The position numbers were made by a program, and so were the translations under genes. From JAAYKS01 sp964479435 (GTDB taxonomy: Bacteria; Bacillota; Clostridia; Saccharofermentanales; UBA5734): a stretch of DNA of 32,338 nucleotides. Shown here piece by piece: positions 6,872 to 13,965 of this stretch. The DNA is taken from NCBI GenBank assembly GCA_964479435.1, contig CAYZME010000012.1, positions 1 to 32,338 on the forward strand, read 5' to 3'. Below the pieces are notes generated by a model that searched no databases, was not told the origin of the DNA, and saw nothing but the letters and a program-made list of their open reading frames with translations. The stretch's first letter is position 1, and every line of letters starts with the position of its first letter.

Positions 6872-7015
6872 ACGCCGTGTCCGGCCCGCAGCCGATCGCA
6901 GGCTGTTCCGCGGCACCTGCGGTTTGCCGCTTACCGCTGCTTCCTTCCGGACCTGACGGGGTTCACGGGCCGCATCGCGCGGGACCAACGTTCGGCTACG
7001 GACCGGGCATGGCGT
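6872..7015 (-). ncRNA. ffs: Signal recognition particle RNA, short (4.5S-like) type
   Basis: On the minus strand the universally conserved helix-8 sequence GTCAGGTCCGGAAGGAAGCA is present (about 6938-6957). The flanks pair: ACGCC at the 5' end with GGCGT at the 3' end, and a 15-bp helix joins CCGGTCCG-TAGCCGA near the 5' end to TCGGCT-GCGGGCCGG near the 3' end. The 3' end runs into a T-run. About 144 nt are enclosed, with no evident Alu domain, so this is not the long Bacillus type. It lies just upstream of dnaX in the same direction, as in Bacillus. Exact ends are inferred from pairing. Confidence 0.92.
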
Positions 7016-7057
7016 GTCTAAGCCAATTGAGAAGACGGGTGTCTTTTCCGCCACGCC

Positions 7058-7066
7058 ATTATAACA
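7058..7066 (-). promoter_or_regulatory. Extended -10 promoter of ffs
   Basis: Minus-strand TGTTATAAT: a perfect TATAAT at 7058-7063 with an upstream TG. No good -35 is seen, which fits an extended -10 promoter. Transcription would begin near 7050, about 35 bases before the mature SRP RNA, so 5' processing is likely. Confidence 0.7.
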
Positions 7067-7157
7067 TATCCGGGCGCTTGCCCTGCCCGCCGGTTTGCAA
7101 ACCGGGTCTGGTCAAAAGGTGTGAAAAAGAGAGAAAAAGCTTGTGCGAATTGCTGGT

Positions 7158-7186
7158 TTGACGCTCCTTGTGCGCATTGATATAAT
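7158..7186 (+). promoter_or_regulatory. Sigma-A-type promoter of the NlpC/P60 gene
   Basis: TTGACG (7158-7163), a 17-bp spacer and perfect TATAAT (7181-7186). The transcript would have a leader of about 135 bases before the ATG at 7328. I recognised no riboswitch in that leader. Confidence 0.85.
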
Positions 7187-7327
7187 TTCTGCAAACCCGG
7201 TCGTAATGAACGGGTAACATATTTGACTTGTTTGGCAGGCTCGGTCGCAGGGTTCGAATGCAATCGGATCGGCCTGTTGTTTTTGGATTGGACCGGATCG
7301 ACCGGCCACACTCCAGCCGGAGGTAAC

Positions 7328-8743
7328 ATGACAGACAAACGCTCCCCGCGATATAGACGACAGTTTCTGTTGGTAGGACTCGCGGCCGCTTTGATCGTAT
7401 TCCTCCCTGTGATGGGGCCTTTCAACATTCTTTTTAGCGACGCGGTTCTTTCCCGTTCCTCCGCTCCCGACGATGTTTCCGCGACGGAAAACGGCGATTT
7501 GCTCGCCGACCGGACGGCCGAATCCGACCCGGAGGACGGCGGCGTATTCGACATCGAAATCCGCGTCGACACCGGCGCGCCCGGGGTGTTCAACCGCGGC
7601 GACATGGTGTCGCGGGCCGTCAGTGAGCATGTGGGGAATATGGCGCGGTCGGTGGCGGATACGGTGCCGGTGTTCGCGGACGAGGACAGTTGCGCTTATG
7701 TGCGCGCCACGCGCGCGGCGGCATACATCCACCCGGCGGCCGACGCGCCCCACACGATCGCGTTCGCGCGCGGCGACACCTTGTGTGTCACCGGCAGGGC
7801 CGCGGGGTGGGTGCGGGTCGAGTTTATGGACGACACGATGTATGTGCCGGCCGCGGATGTGACCGATGACCTGGTTTTCACCCCTGTTGACCAGACGCTG
7901 TATGTGCTGGCGACCGACGAGGTGGATCTCAAATTGTACGCCGGGCCGTCGCGCGACGCCGAAGTGCTCAAGGAGATCTGGTTTGCCGATCGCGTGACCG
8001 CGGTGGAAGCCGCGGGCGAATGGTACAAGGTCGTGACCGAGGCCAAGGTGGAGGGGTATTTGCCGGCGTCGATCCTGACCGCGGACATTGTGTTTGCCCA
8101 GGGCAGCTATAAAATGTACTGCCTGCAAGACCTGGCGGTCTACATCCAGCCCGATCCGGCGACCGAGATTGTCCACTACTATGACAAAAACGATGCCGTG
8201 CAAGTGACCGGTTACAGCTTTGACTGGATCCGGGTGTTGACGTCCGAGGACGAAGTCGGTTACATCCAGATGGAAAAAGTCACCGATTCCGCGCCCTATA
8301 CGCCGCCGCCCTACGTTCCCCCGGTTTACGCACCGCCGCCGCAACCGGTGTTTACACCCGGCACCTATGCCAACGCCAATGTGCAGGCCGTCATCAACAA
8401 AGCGTTGTCGTATGTCGGCTGCCCGTATGTTTTGGGCGGGACCGGGTACGGTGGCATCGACTGCTCCGGGTTGACCATGCGCGCGTACGAGGCCGCCGGC
8501 ATTTACATCACCCGCTCGTCTTACGCCTACTGGGGAGTCGGCTACGGTGTGTCTTTCTCGGATCTGCGCCCGGGGGATATCGTCTGCTACGACTCGGAAT
8601 GGAACGGATCGATCGGGCATGTGGCGATCTATATCGGCAACGGACAGGTGGTGCACGCCATGAACGAATGGCGCGGCGTCGGCGTCAGTTCCGTATATTT
8701 TGGCGGCTACAACATCGTGACGGTCCGCCGCCTCATCGGTTGA
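7328..8743 (+). CDS. Membrane-anchored SH3 / NlpC-P60 cell-wall endopeptidase
   Basis: This 471-residue protein probably cuts stem peptides in peptidoglycan outside the cell. A basic start (MTDKRSPRYRR) precedes one hydrophobic segment (residues about 12-30), acting as signal anchor or uncleaved signal. After an acidic low-complexity stretch come about three bacterial SH3-like modules (residues about 120-320), which bind wall peptides. A proline/tyrosine-rich linker (YTPPPYVPPVYAPPPQP) leads to the C-terminal NlpC/P60 domain. There, Cys379 in GGIDCSGLT and His431 in IGHVAIYIG are the catalytic pair, with a further His in VVHAMN. ATG 7328 is chosen because GGAGG lies 4 bases upstream. The gene is monocistronic, with its own promoter and terminator. 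Hydrolase class is secure; the bond cut is inferred. Confidence 0.93.
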   Translation: MTDKRSPRYRRQFLLVGLAAALIVFLPVMGPFNILFSDAVLSRSSAPDDVSATENGDLLADRTAESDPEDGGVFDIEIRVDTGAPGVFNRGDMVSRAVSEHVGNMARSVADTVPVFADEDSCAYVRATRAAAYIHPAADAPHTIAFARGDTLCVTGRAAGWVRVEFMDDTMYVPAADVTDDLVFTPVDQTLYVLATDEVDLKLYAGPSRDAEVLKEIWFADRVTAVEAAGEWYKVVTEAKVEGYLPASILTADIVFAQGSYKMYCLQDLAVYIQPDPATEIVHYYDKNDAVQVTGYSFDWIRVLTSEDEVGYIQMEKVTDSAPYTPPPYVPPVYAPPPQPVFTPGTYANANVQAVINKALSYVGCPYVLGGTGYGGIDCSGLTMRAYEAAGIYITRSSYAYWGVGYGVSFSDLRPGDIVCYDSEWNGSIGHVAIYIGNGQVVHAMNEWRGVGVSSVYFGGYNIVTVRRLIG

Positions 8744-8771
8744 TCCGGGCCACCAGAACAGACAAACAAAA

Positions 8772-8798
8772 ACCGCCAACCCATTGGCGGTTTTTTTG
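8772..8798. terminator. Bidirectional intrinsic terminator
   Basis: ACCGCCAA (8772-8779) pairs with TTGGCGGT (8784-8791) around CCCA. Seven T residues follow on the plus strand and an A-run precedes it, so it can stop both the NlpC/P60 transcript and the convergent acyl-CoA synthetase transcript. Confidence 0.9.
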
Positions 8799-8824
8799 TT
8801 TGCGGAAATAGAGGGCCGTTGCCG

Positions 8825-10552
8825 TTATGCTTTTCGTCCGTCCGCGGCGCGGATGTCCTTGCGCATGATTTTGCCCGAAACCGTTTTCGGCAGTTCGCTG
8901 ACGAACTCGACGATACGGGGGTATTTGTAGGGGGCGGTGCTCTTTTTGACGTGCTCTTGCAATGCCCGCACCAGCGCATCGTCGGGGGCAAATCCGCGCG
9001 CGAGCACAACGGTGGCTTTGACCACCTGCCCGCGCACCGCGTCGGGCACCGCCGTGACCGCGCATTCCAGCACCGCGGGGTGCTCTTGCAGCGCGCTCTC
9101 CACTTCAAACGGGCCGATGCGATAACCGGAGCATTTGATCACATCGTCAGAGCGGCCGACGTACCAGTAATACCCCGCTTCGTCGCGATAGGCGACGTCC
9201 CCGGTGTAGTACATGCCGTCATGCCAGACCGCCGCGGTCGTCGCCGGATCGCGGTGGTACCCGCGAAACAGGCCGGGGGGAATCGCTTGCTCCAGCCCGC
9301 AGATCACCAGGTTGCCCTCGGTGCCGGCCGGCACCGGGGCGCCCGCGTCGTCGACCAGATCGATCTCGTACAACGCCGACGGTTTGCCCATCGAGCCGGG
9401 GCGGATGTCAAACCCGGCGTAATTGGCGCACAGGACCACGCCTTCGGTCTGCCCGAACCCCTCGGTGATCGCCAGTCCGGTCAACGCGTGCCAGCGGGCA
9501 AAGACTTCCGGTTGCAGGGGCTCGCCGGCCGTCATGCAGCGGCGCAGCGCCGACAGGTCGGCGCGCGAAAAGTCCTCGTGGATCAGGAAGCGGTAAATCG
9601 TCGGGGGCGCGCAAAATGTGGTCACGCGGTAATGCGACAGTTTTTGCAACAACAAAGACGGAACAAATTTCTCCATGTCGTAGACGAAATTGTCGACGCC
9701 GACAATCCACTGACCGTACAACTTGCCCCATCCGCATTTGGCCCAGCCGGTGTCCGAGACCGACAGGTGGAGGTCGTCCGGACGAAGCTGCTGCCAATAA
9801 CGGGCGGTGATGATATGCCCCAGCGGATGGTTGTAATCGTGCAGCACCATTTTCGGTTGGCCGGTCGTCCCGGAGGTGAAATAAACCAGCATCGGGTCGT
9901 CGCCGCCCGGCCGTTGCGCCCGGGGAACGCGAAGCCAGGCATCAGACGCCTGTACGTCGGTGTCGTCGACCCACGCGTCCCAATCAACCCACCCTTGCGG
10001 AAGGGTGGGGGACGCCAGGCCGTCGACGGCCAGGGCGTCCCGTGCGGCGGGCATGGAGCGCGCGATCGCGCGGGCGCGGACGGTGGCGCATTGCGGGAGC
10101 GCGGCGTCGATATGGCGGACCACCTCGTCGTCGGAGACCGACAGGATCAGGCGGACATCGGCCGCGTTACAACGGTACGCGATGTCTTTGGCCGTCAGCA
10201 GATGGGTGGCGGGGATAAAGGGGCACCCCACCCGCATGCAGGCGATGACCAGCGGCCAGAATTGCCAGCGGCGTTTGAGCAGGCACATAACCAGATCGCC
10301 CCGTCGGATGCCCAGCCGGGTCAGCGTTTGCGCGTAGCGGGCGGAGAGCACGGAGAGCGCGTGCCAGCTCAGGCGGACTTCGTCGCCGAAATCGTTGCAC
10401 CACAAAAGCGCCTCTTTGTCGGGCTGGGCGGCGGCCCAGGCGTCGACGACGTCGTAGGCCATATTGAAGCGGTCGGGGATGATCAGGCGAAAGTTTTGCT
10501 TCCAATCCTCGTAGGAGGAGAAGTCTTCACGGTTGACAAAGCGTTCCAGCAT
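8825..10552 (-). CDS. AMP-dependent acyl-CoA synthetase (acetyl/medium-chain or aromatic acid type)
   Basis: The 575-residue protein belongs to the ANL adenylating family, which activates a carboxylic acid with ATP and transfers it to CoA. Visible motifs are the phosphate loop YFTSGTTGQPKM, the substrate/ATP motif EGFGQTEGV, YYTGDVAYRDEAGYYWYVGR with the hinge region, KCSGYRIGPFEVE, and the C-terminal catalytic lysine in PKTVSGKIMR. The overall pattern resembles the ACSM/acetyl-CoA synthetase-like group of anaerobes; the true substrate cannot be read. ATG at 10552 follows GGAGG by 6 bases; the longer frame start is rejected because it overlaps the preceding gene. It begins 20 bp after an XRE-cupin regulator, a pairing that suggests the regulator senses its substrate or product. 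Confidence 0.93.
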   Translation of the reverse strand: MLERFVNREDFSSYEDWKQNFRLIIPDRFNMAYDVVDAWAAAQPDKEALLWCNDFGDEVRLSWHALSVLSARYAQTLTRLGIRRGDLVMCLLKRRWQFWPLVIACMRVGCPFIPATHLLTAKDIAYRCNAADVRLILSVSDDEVVRHIDAALPQCATVRARAIARSMPAARDALAVDGLASPTLPQGWVDWDAWVDDTDVQASDAWLRVPRAQRPGGDDPMLVYFTSGTTGQPKMVLHDYNHPLGHIITARYWQQLRPDDLHLSVSDTGWAKCGWGKLYGQWIVGVDNFVYDMEKFVPSLLLQKLSHYRVTTFCAPPTIYRFLIHEDFSRADLSALRRCMTAGEPLQPEVFARWHALTGLAITEGFGQTEGVVLCANYAGFDIRPGSMGKPSALYEIDLVDDAGAPVPAGTEGNLVICGLEQAIPPGLFRGYHRDPATTAAVWHDGMYYTGDVAYRDEAGYYWYVGRSDDVIKCSGYRIGPFEVESALQEHPAVLECAVTAVPDAVRGQVVKATVVLARGFAPDDALVRALQEHVKKSTAPYKYPRIVEFVSELPKTVSGKIMRKDIRAADGRKA

Positions 10553-10572
10553 GCGGATCCTCCAATGATGCG

Positions 10573-11148
10573 TCAGTTCCCGCCGGCGGGGGTGTCGTGG
10601 ACGATGACGGTCAGGAAGCGCGCCACCCGCCCGGCGACACATTGCTGCCCGTGGGGGATGGTGGGGTCAAAATAGACCGAGTCGCCCGGTTCCAGATCGA
10701 TCCGGTCGTCACCCAGGATCACGCGCATCGTCCCTTCGAGCACGAGGTTGAACTCCTGCCCCGGGTGGGTGACCAGGGACATGTTGCGGTTTTCGTCCGG
10801 CTCCAGGGTCACGATCAACGGCTCGATCAGGCGCCCGCGAAAAGCGTGAGCCAGGCTTTCAAAGCGATACCCGGGATAGCGCTCGACCTCCAGCCCGGTG
10901 CCGGCGCGGACGACGGCGTAATTGCGCAGTTTTGCCGCTTTGCCGGTCACCAGGTCGGTCATGTCGACGCCGAACAGGCCGGCCAGCTCGTAGAGGACGC
11001 TGATCGGGATGTCGGAGGTGCCGGTTTCAAATCCTTCATATACGGACCCATCGACGCCCAGGCGGGCGGCCATTTCCGCACGTGTGTAGCCGGCAATTTC
11101 GCGCAGCTCCCGCACGCGCGCGCCGGTATCGGCTGATCCATTGGTCAT
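10573..11148 (-). CDS. XRE-family transcriptional regulator with C-terminal cupin domain
   Basis: The 191-residue protein has an N-terminal helix-turn-helix of the XRE/Cro type (residues about 8-65: VRELREIAGYTRAEMAARLGV...YELAGLFGVDMTDL). A cupin_2 barrel follows (residues about 105-185), with HPGQEFNLVLEGTMRVILG, LEPGDSVYFDPTIPHGQQC and the expected His/Glu metal-type positions. Such proteins usually repress or activate adjacent metabolic genes in response to a small ligand. The ATG follows GGAGG by about 8 bases. The next gene in the same direction is the acyl-CoA synthetase, 20 bp away, so the two very likely form one operon with autoregulation. The ligand is unknown. A TATACT -10-like element lies about 60 bp upstream (near 11211-11216), without a clear -35. 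Confidence 0.93.
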   Translation of the reverse strand: MTNGSADTGARVRELREIAGYTRAEMAARLGVDGSVYEGFETGTSDIPISVLYELAGLFGVDMTDLVTGKAAKLRNYAVVRAGTGLEVERYPGYRFESLAHAFRGRLIEPLIVTLEPDENRNMSLVTHPGQEFNLVLEGTMRVILGDDRIDLEPGDSVYFDPTIPHGQQCVAGRVARFLTVIVHDTPAGGN

Positions 11149-11454
11149 CGCTCAAACCTCCGGTTGGTAAAACAGGGCCGGGCCCCGTTCCGGTTATCCA
11201 TACCCGTTCAGTATAGCCTGCGCGCCACGCGGGTTCCAGCAAAAAGAAGCGCGCCCGGGCGGGTGCGGCGCCGGCGTCCACCCCGTCGCCGCAACGCATC
11301 CAGACCCAGGTGTTTTGTGCAAAATCACCCAAAAATCCCCTCTTCGGATTGACTGTATTATTGAAAAATGTTACAATACCGCCATATCAAACCACAACGC
11401 GAGAGCAAGGAAAGCTGTTTGCGCGTATTCAAAGACAGGGGAGGTATTACGGGT
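11149..11454. other. Divergent intergenic region between XRE-cupin gene and veg
   Basis: These 306 bases hold no gene. The left half serves the leftward XRE-cupin operon (weak TATACT -10 near 11211-11216). The right part contains the strong veg promoter and a leader of about 70 bases without recognised structure. The in-frame ATG at 11368 lies inside the veg promoter, so it is not used. Confidence 0.6.
11349..11377 (+). promoter_or_regulatory. Strong sigma-A promoter of veg
   Basis: TTGACT (11349-11354), exact 17-bp AT-rich spacer, TACAAT (11372-11377). In Bacillus the veg promoter is one of the strongest vegetative sigma-A promoters, and the same arrangement is conserved here. Confidence 0.9.
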
Positions 11455-11733
11455 ATGATCGCCAAAACGGATTTGGATTCCTGCCGCAGGGACATGGAAA
11501 ACTTCGTAGGAAAAAGGATTCGGCTCAAGTCCAACGGTGGCAGGAAACGCACCATCATCCAAGTCGGCGTACTCGACAGCTGCTACCCCAATGTTTTCAC
11601 CGTTCGTTGCTCACGCAGCAACGCATATCAGGAAATGGTATCTTATAGTTACATCGACGTCCTGACACGGGCGGTCGAGGTCGCGGTCGAGTCGGACGCG
11701 CTTTCCGCACTGGCACCATCGGCCGGCAATTGA
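11455..11733 (+). CDS. veg: Veg family protein (biofilm-related, DUF1021)
   Basis: This 92-residue protein matches the Veg family: VGKRIRLKSNGGRKRTI near residues 18-35, then YPNVFTVRC and the hallmark VSYSYIDVLTRAVEV. Veg in Bacillus influences biofilm matrix gene expression; the fold is a small SH3-like barrel. ATG at 11455 has GGAGG 10 bases upstream and gives the expected N-terminus; the earlier ATG at 11368 overlaps the promoter. The usual neighbour ispE follows, but the Bacillus spore gene sspF between them is absent. A terminator separates veg from ispE. Confidence 0.93.
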   Translation: MIAKTDLDSCRRDMENFVGKRIRLKSNGGRKRTIIQVGVLDSCYPNVFTVRCSRSNAYQEMVSYSYIDVLTRAVEVAVESDALSALAPSAGN

Positions 11734-11769
11734 TCCGGTCATACACCGGCCCCATGACGAGCGAAGAGC

Positions 11770-11798
11770 GGCCCGCCGACCCGGCGGGCCCTTTTTTT
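11770..11798 (+). terminator. Intrinsic terminator after veg
   Basis: A GC-rich stem GGCCCGCCG / CGGCGGGCC (about 11770-11790) around a very short loop is followed by seven T residues (11792-11798). It lies between veg and ispE, so ispE is probably expressed by partial read-through or from an unseen start in the terminator region. Confidence 0.9.
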
Positions 11799-11829
11799 CC
11801 CCGATGGAAGACGACGGGAGGATGCTGTG

Positions 11830-12723
11830 ATGCACGCAACCACGATTCGGGTCCCGGCCAAGATCAATCTCTCTTTGGACGTGGTCGGGCAGCGGCCGGA
11901 CGGGTACCACCTGCTCTCCACGATCATGCAGGCGGTCGACCTGTTGGATGAGATCCGGGTGGAAACCACCGCCGCCGAGGCGGGGATTCAGCTGTCGAGC
12001 GATCTGCCAGACTGGCAGTTGGATGACGACAACACCGTCCACCGGGCGGCGCGGGCTTTTCTCGAGCAGGCCGGCATCGACACCGGCCTGCGGGTCCACT
12101 TGACCAAGCGCATCCCTCTGTCCGCCGGACTGGGCGGCGGCAGCGCCGACGCGGCCGCCGTACTCACGGGTTTGTCGCGTCTGTTCCCAGAGCGGGTGGC
12201 GGCGGAAACGCTGTCCACGCTGGCCGCCGCGGTCGGCGCCGACGTGCCGTATTGCCTGGTGGGGGGGACCGCGTTGTGTGAGGGAATCGGCGAGTATGTC
12301 ACGCCGCTGCCGCCGTTTGCCGGGCACCCGGTCCTGCTGGTTAAGCCGGCTTTTGGGGTGGCGACCGCCTGGGTATTTGCCCATCTGGACCGCGAACAGC
12401 TGGGGGTGCGCCCGGACAACGCGCGGATGATTTCGGCAATGGCGGCTGGCGACTTGCGGCAAATGGCCCACGCGGGCGGCAATGTCTTGGAATCGGTCAC
12501 GGTATCCGCATACCCGTTTTTGCAGGAGATCAAGCGGCAGTTGCAGGACGCGGGCGCGGGATACGCGGCGATGAGCGGCAGCGGCCCGACGATGTTCGGC
12601 TTGTTCGCGGATGCGCGGACGCGCGATCACGCGGCCGGGCGGGTGCGCGCGGCGTGGGGCGACGCGGTGCGGGTATGGCCCGCCCACACAGTGGGATATG
12701 GCCCGTTGCCCGCTGCGGAGTGA
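11830..12723 (+). CDS. ispE: 4-diphosphocytidyl-2-C-methyl-D-erythritol kinase IspE
   Basis: IspE phosphorylates CDP-methylerythritol with ATP, the fourth step of the non-mevalonate isoprenoid pathway. The 297-residue protein is a GHMP kinase: PAKINLSLDVVGQRPDGYHLL at the N-terminus, the ATP loop PLSAGLGGGSADAAAVL near residue 95, and MSGSGPTMFGLF near residue 240. ATG 11830 lies 8 bases after GGGAGG; the adjacent in-frame GTG at 11827 is an equally possible start, a one-codon difference. It follows veg as in Bacillus. Its presence says this organism uses the MEP pathway. Confidence 0.97.
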   Translation: MHATTIRVPAKINLSLDVVGQRPDGYHLLSTIMQAVDLLDEIRVETTAAEAGIQLSSDLPDWQLDDDNTVHRAARAFLEQAGIDTGLRVHLTKRIPLSAGLGGGSADAAAVLTGLSRLFPERVAAETLSTLAAAVGADVPYCLVGGTALCEGIGEYVTPLPPFAGHPVLLVKPAFGVATAWVFAHLDREQLGVRPDNARMISAMAAGDLRQMAHAGGNVLESVTVSAYPFLQEIKRQLQDAGAGYAAMSGSGPTMFGLFADARTRDHAAGRVRAAWGDAVRVWPAHTVGYGPLPAAE

Positions 12724-12762
12724 AACCCGGCCGGCGCCGGGGCTTAACAATTCGGTGAAAAA

Positions 12763-12803
12763 AACGGAACCGCCAATCACCACGTTTGGCAGTTCCGTTT
12801 TTT
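12763..12803. terminator. Intrinsic terminator after ispE
   Basis: AACGGAAC-C-GCCAA (12763-12776) pairs with TTGGC-A-GTTCCGTT (12786-12799), with one mismatch and a 9-base loop, followed by six T residues. An A-run precedes it, so it may act in both directions. Confidence 0.92.
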
Positions 12804-13068
12804 GGGAGGTCCATCCGTGTCACAGGAGACCAGAGGGAAGAAACCCGGCGTAGAGCGTGTCACTACGCCGTGGAAGGGATATGCACTGATATCAGTATAG
12901 GCGGCTTGTGCGTCTGCGATGTAGACAGAATAAGAAGGATTGTGGCGCGAAGGTGAAACTTGGCGGTTGTGAGCGCTCATTTTATGTAAGGTACGTCGTC
13001 AAGTTGACACATCCCGTCACGACCCGCTATAATGCTGCTTGCTTTGACAAAAACGGGAGGGACTTTGT
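12804..13068. other. Intergenic region before rpmH with an orphan hairpin
   Basis: Apart from the ispE terminator and the rpmH promoter I see no gene. A perfect 8-bp hairpin, CGGCGTAG (12846-12853) with CTACGCCG (12863-12870), stands alone without a T-run. A short palindrome CTGATATCAG lies near 12886. No DnaA box was found here, although this is the flank that usually faces dnaA in Bacillota. Confidence 0.55.
13004..13033 (+). promoter_or_regulatory. Sigma-A promoter of the rpmH operon
   Basis: Perfect TTGACA (13004-13009) and perfect TATAAT (13028-13033) with an 18-bp spacer, giving a leader of about 30 bases before rpmH. Consensus boxes fit high ribosomal-protein expression. Confidence 0.92.
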
Positions 13069-13206
13069 ATGTCCAAGATGACCTATCAACCTAAAAAGCG
13101 CCAACGCAGCAAAGAACATGGCTTCCGCAAACGCATGGCGACCTCTCAAGGCCGCGCGGTCTTGCGTCGGCGCCGACTGAAGGGTAGGAAACAACTCTCC
13201 GCTTGA
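13069..13206 (+). CDS. rpmH: 50S ribosomal protein L34
   Basis: This 45-residue, strongly basic protein has the L34 pattern: TYQPKKRQR, then HGFRKRMAT, then GRAVLRRRRLKGRKQLSA at the end. It sits in the large ribosomal subunit. ATG 13069 is 8 bases after GGGAGG and adds MSK ahead of the usual start; ATG at 13078 is the other possibility. It is first in the cluster rpmH-rnpA-yidD-yidC-jag-mnmE-mnmG-rsmG. Confidence 0.97.
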   Translation: MSKMTYQPKKRQRSKEHGFRKRMATSQGRAVLRRRRLKGRKQLSA

Positions 13207-13209
13207 TAG

Positions 13210-13239
13210 AGACCGCGTCCCAGAGTGGTCTTTCTTTTT
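13210..13239 (+). terminator. Weak attenuator-like hairpin between rpmH and rnpA
   Basis: AGACC (13210-13214) pairs with GGTCT (13227-13231), followed by a T-rich tract TTCTTTTTC. The stem is only 5-6 bp, so it would stop a fraction of transcripts. That fits the need for far more L34 than RNase P protein. Inferred from position. Confidence 0.45.
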
Positions 13240-13341
13240 CGGTCCATTTTCCAGATGCCCGTCTCGCCGCGTCCGTTGCCGCCATTTGCTGGTGACAGAA
13301 GGATTGGTGGAGGCGGGTTTTTGTTGCAGGACGGGTAAGCG

Positions 13342-13758
13342 ATGCGGTTCACAACGACACTGAAAAAGAATTACGAATTCGCGCGCGCGTATCATAAGGG
13401 CAAGTACGCGGTCAGCCGGTACGTTGTGGTACACTACTTGAAAAAGAAGACCCCCGGCAACCGGCTGGGTGTGTCGTGCACCCGAAAAGTCAGAGGGAGC
13501 GTGCGGCGAAACCGCCGCAAACGCCTCTTGCGCGAAGGGTATCGTTTACTGGAACCGCAGATGGAGCAGGGGTATGACATCGTGCTGATCGCGCGCGACT
13601 GGCGGGAGGATCCCGGTTGCGCGGCCGTCACGGCGGACATCGCGCAAACGATGCGCCGCGTCGGCATCATTCGTAACCGTGCGGAGGGCGCAAAAAACGA
13701 CCAGGGACACAACCGGAATACCCAGCAGAATACTCCTGGCGGTCATCCGGTTTTATAA
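13342..13758 (+). CDS. rnpA: Ribonuclease P protein component
   Basis: RnpA binds the catalytic RNase P RNA and helps process tRNA 5' ends. The 138-residue protein has the N-terminal FTTTLKKNYEFARAYHKGK region, the central LGVSCTRKVRGSVRRNRRKRLLREGYR signature with the conserved RNR arginines, and the C-terminal YDIVLIAR strand. The tail after residue 115 is longer than usual and encodes the first part of yidD in another frame. The ribosome binding site (CAGGACGGG) is mediocre. The gene follows rpmH after a leader with a weak attenuator. The RNase P RNA gene itself is not in the window. Confidence 0.96.
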   Translation: MRFTTTLKKNYEFARAYHKGKYAVSRYVVVHYLKKKTPGNRLGVSCTRKVRGSVRRNRRKRLLREGYRLLEPQMEQGYDIVLIARDWREDPGCAAVTADIAQTMRRVGIIRNRAEGAKNDQGHNRNTQQNTPGGHPVL

Positions 13759-13930
13759 AAAGGCGATTTCCCCGCATCTCGGCGCCAATTGCCGGTTTAC
13801 GCCGACTTGTTCCGAGTACGCGATGGAAGCGATACAGAAATATGGCGCGTTGCGGGGCACGGGCAAGGCCCTGTGGCGCATCCTGCGCTGTAACCCCTTT
13901 GGCCGGGGTGGCTATGATCCGGTGGATTGA
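13679..13930 (+). CDS. yidD: Membrane protein insertion efficiency factor YidD
   Basis: This 83-residue protein has the YidD signature: LLAVIRFYKKAISPHLGANCRFTPTCSEYAMEAI and then ILRCNPFGRGGYDPV. It is a small peripheral membrane protein thought to aid YidC-dependent insertion. The only usual in-frame start ahead of the conserved core is GTG at 13679, which overlaps rnpA by 80 bp and lacks a Shine-Dalgarno. Translation is therefore probably coupled to rnpA, or begins at a nonstandard codon nearer the core (for example CTG at 13736). Identity is firm; the start is not. Confidence 0.92.
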   Translation: MRRAQKTTRDTTGIPSRILLAVIRFYKKAISPHLGANCRFTPTCSEYAMEAIQKYGALRGTGKALWRILRCNPFGRGGYDPVD

Positions 13931-13965
13931 CGCCGGACAGAATGGATCAGGAGCACGTATAACCG

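Noticed and set aside
7251..7260. GGTTCGAATG resembling a tRNA T-loop
   Set aside because: The flanks do not pair into T, anticodon or acceptor stems, and the sequence lies in the leader of the NlpC/P60 gene.
7112..8779. Leftward 555-residue open frame opposite the NlpC/P60 gene
   Set aside because: Composition is typical of an antisense shadow in GC-rich DNA (His/Arg/Gly rich, no domain); the plus-strand gene has clear catalytic motifs.
8819..10675. Rightward 618-residue open frame opposite the acyl-CoA synthetase
   Set aside because: It is an antisense shadow; the minus-strand frame carries every adenylation motif.
12777..12980. Leftward 67-residue open frame after ispE
   Set aside because: It lacks a ribosome site and contains the ispE terminator.
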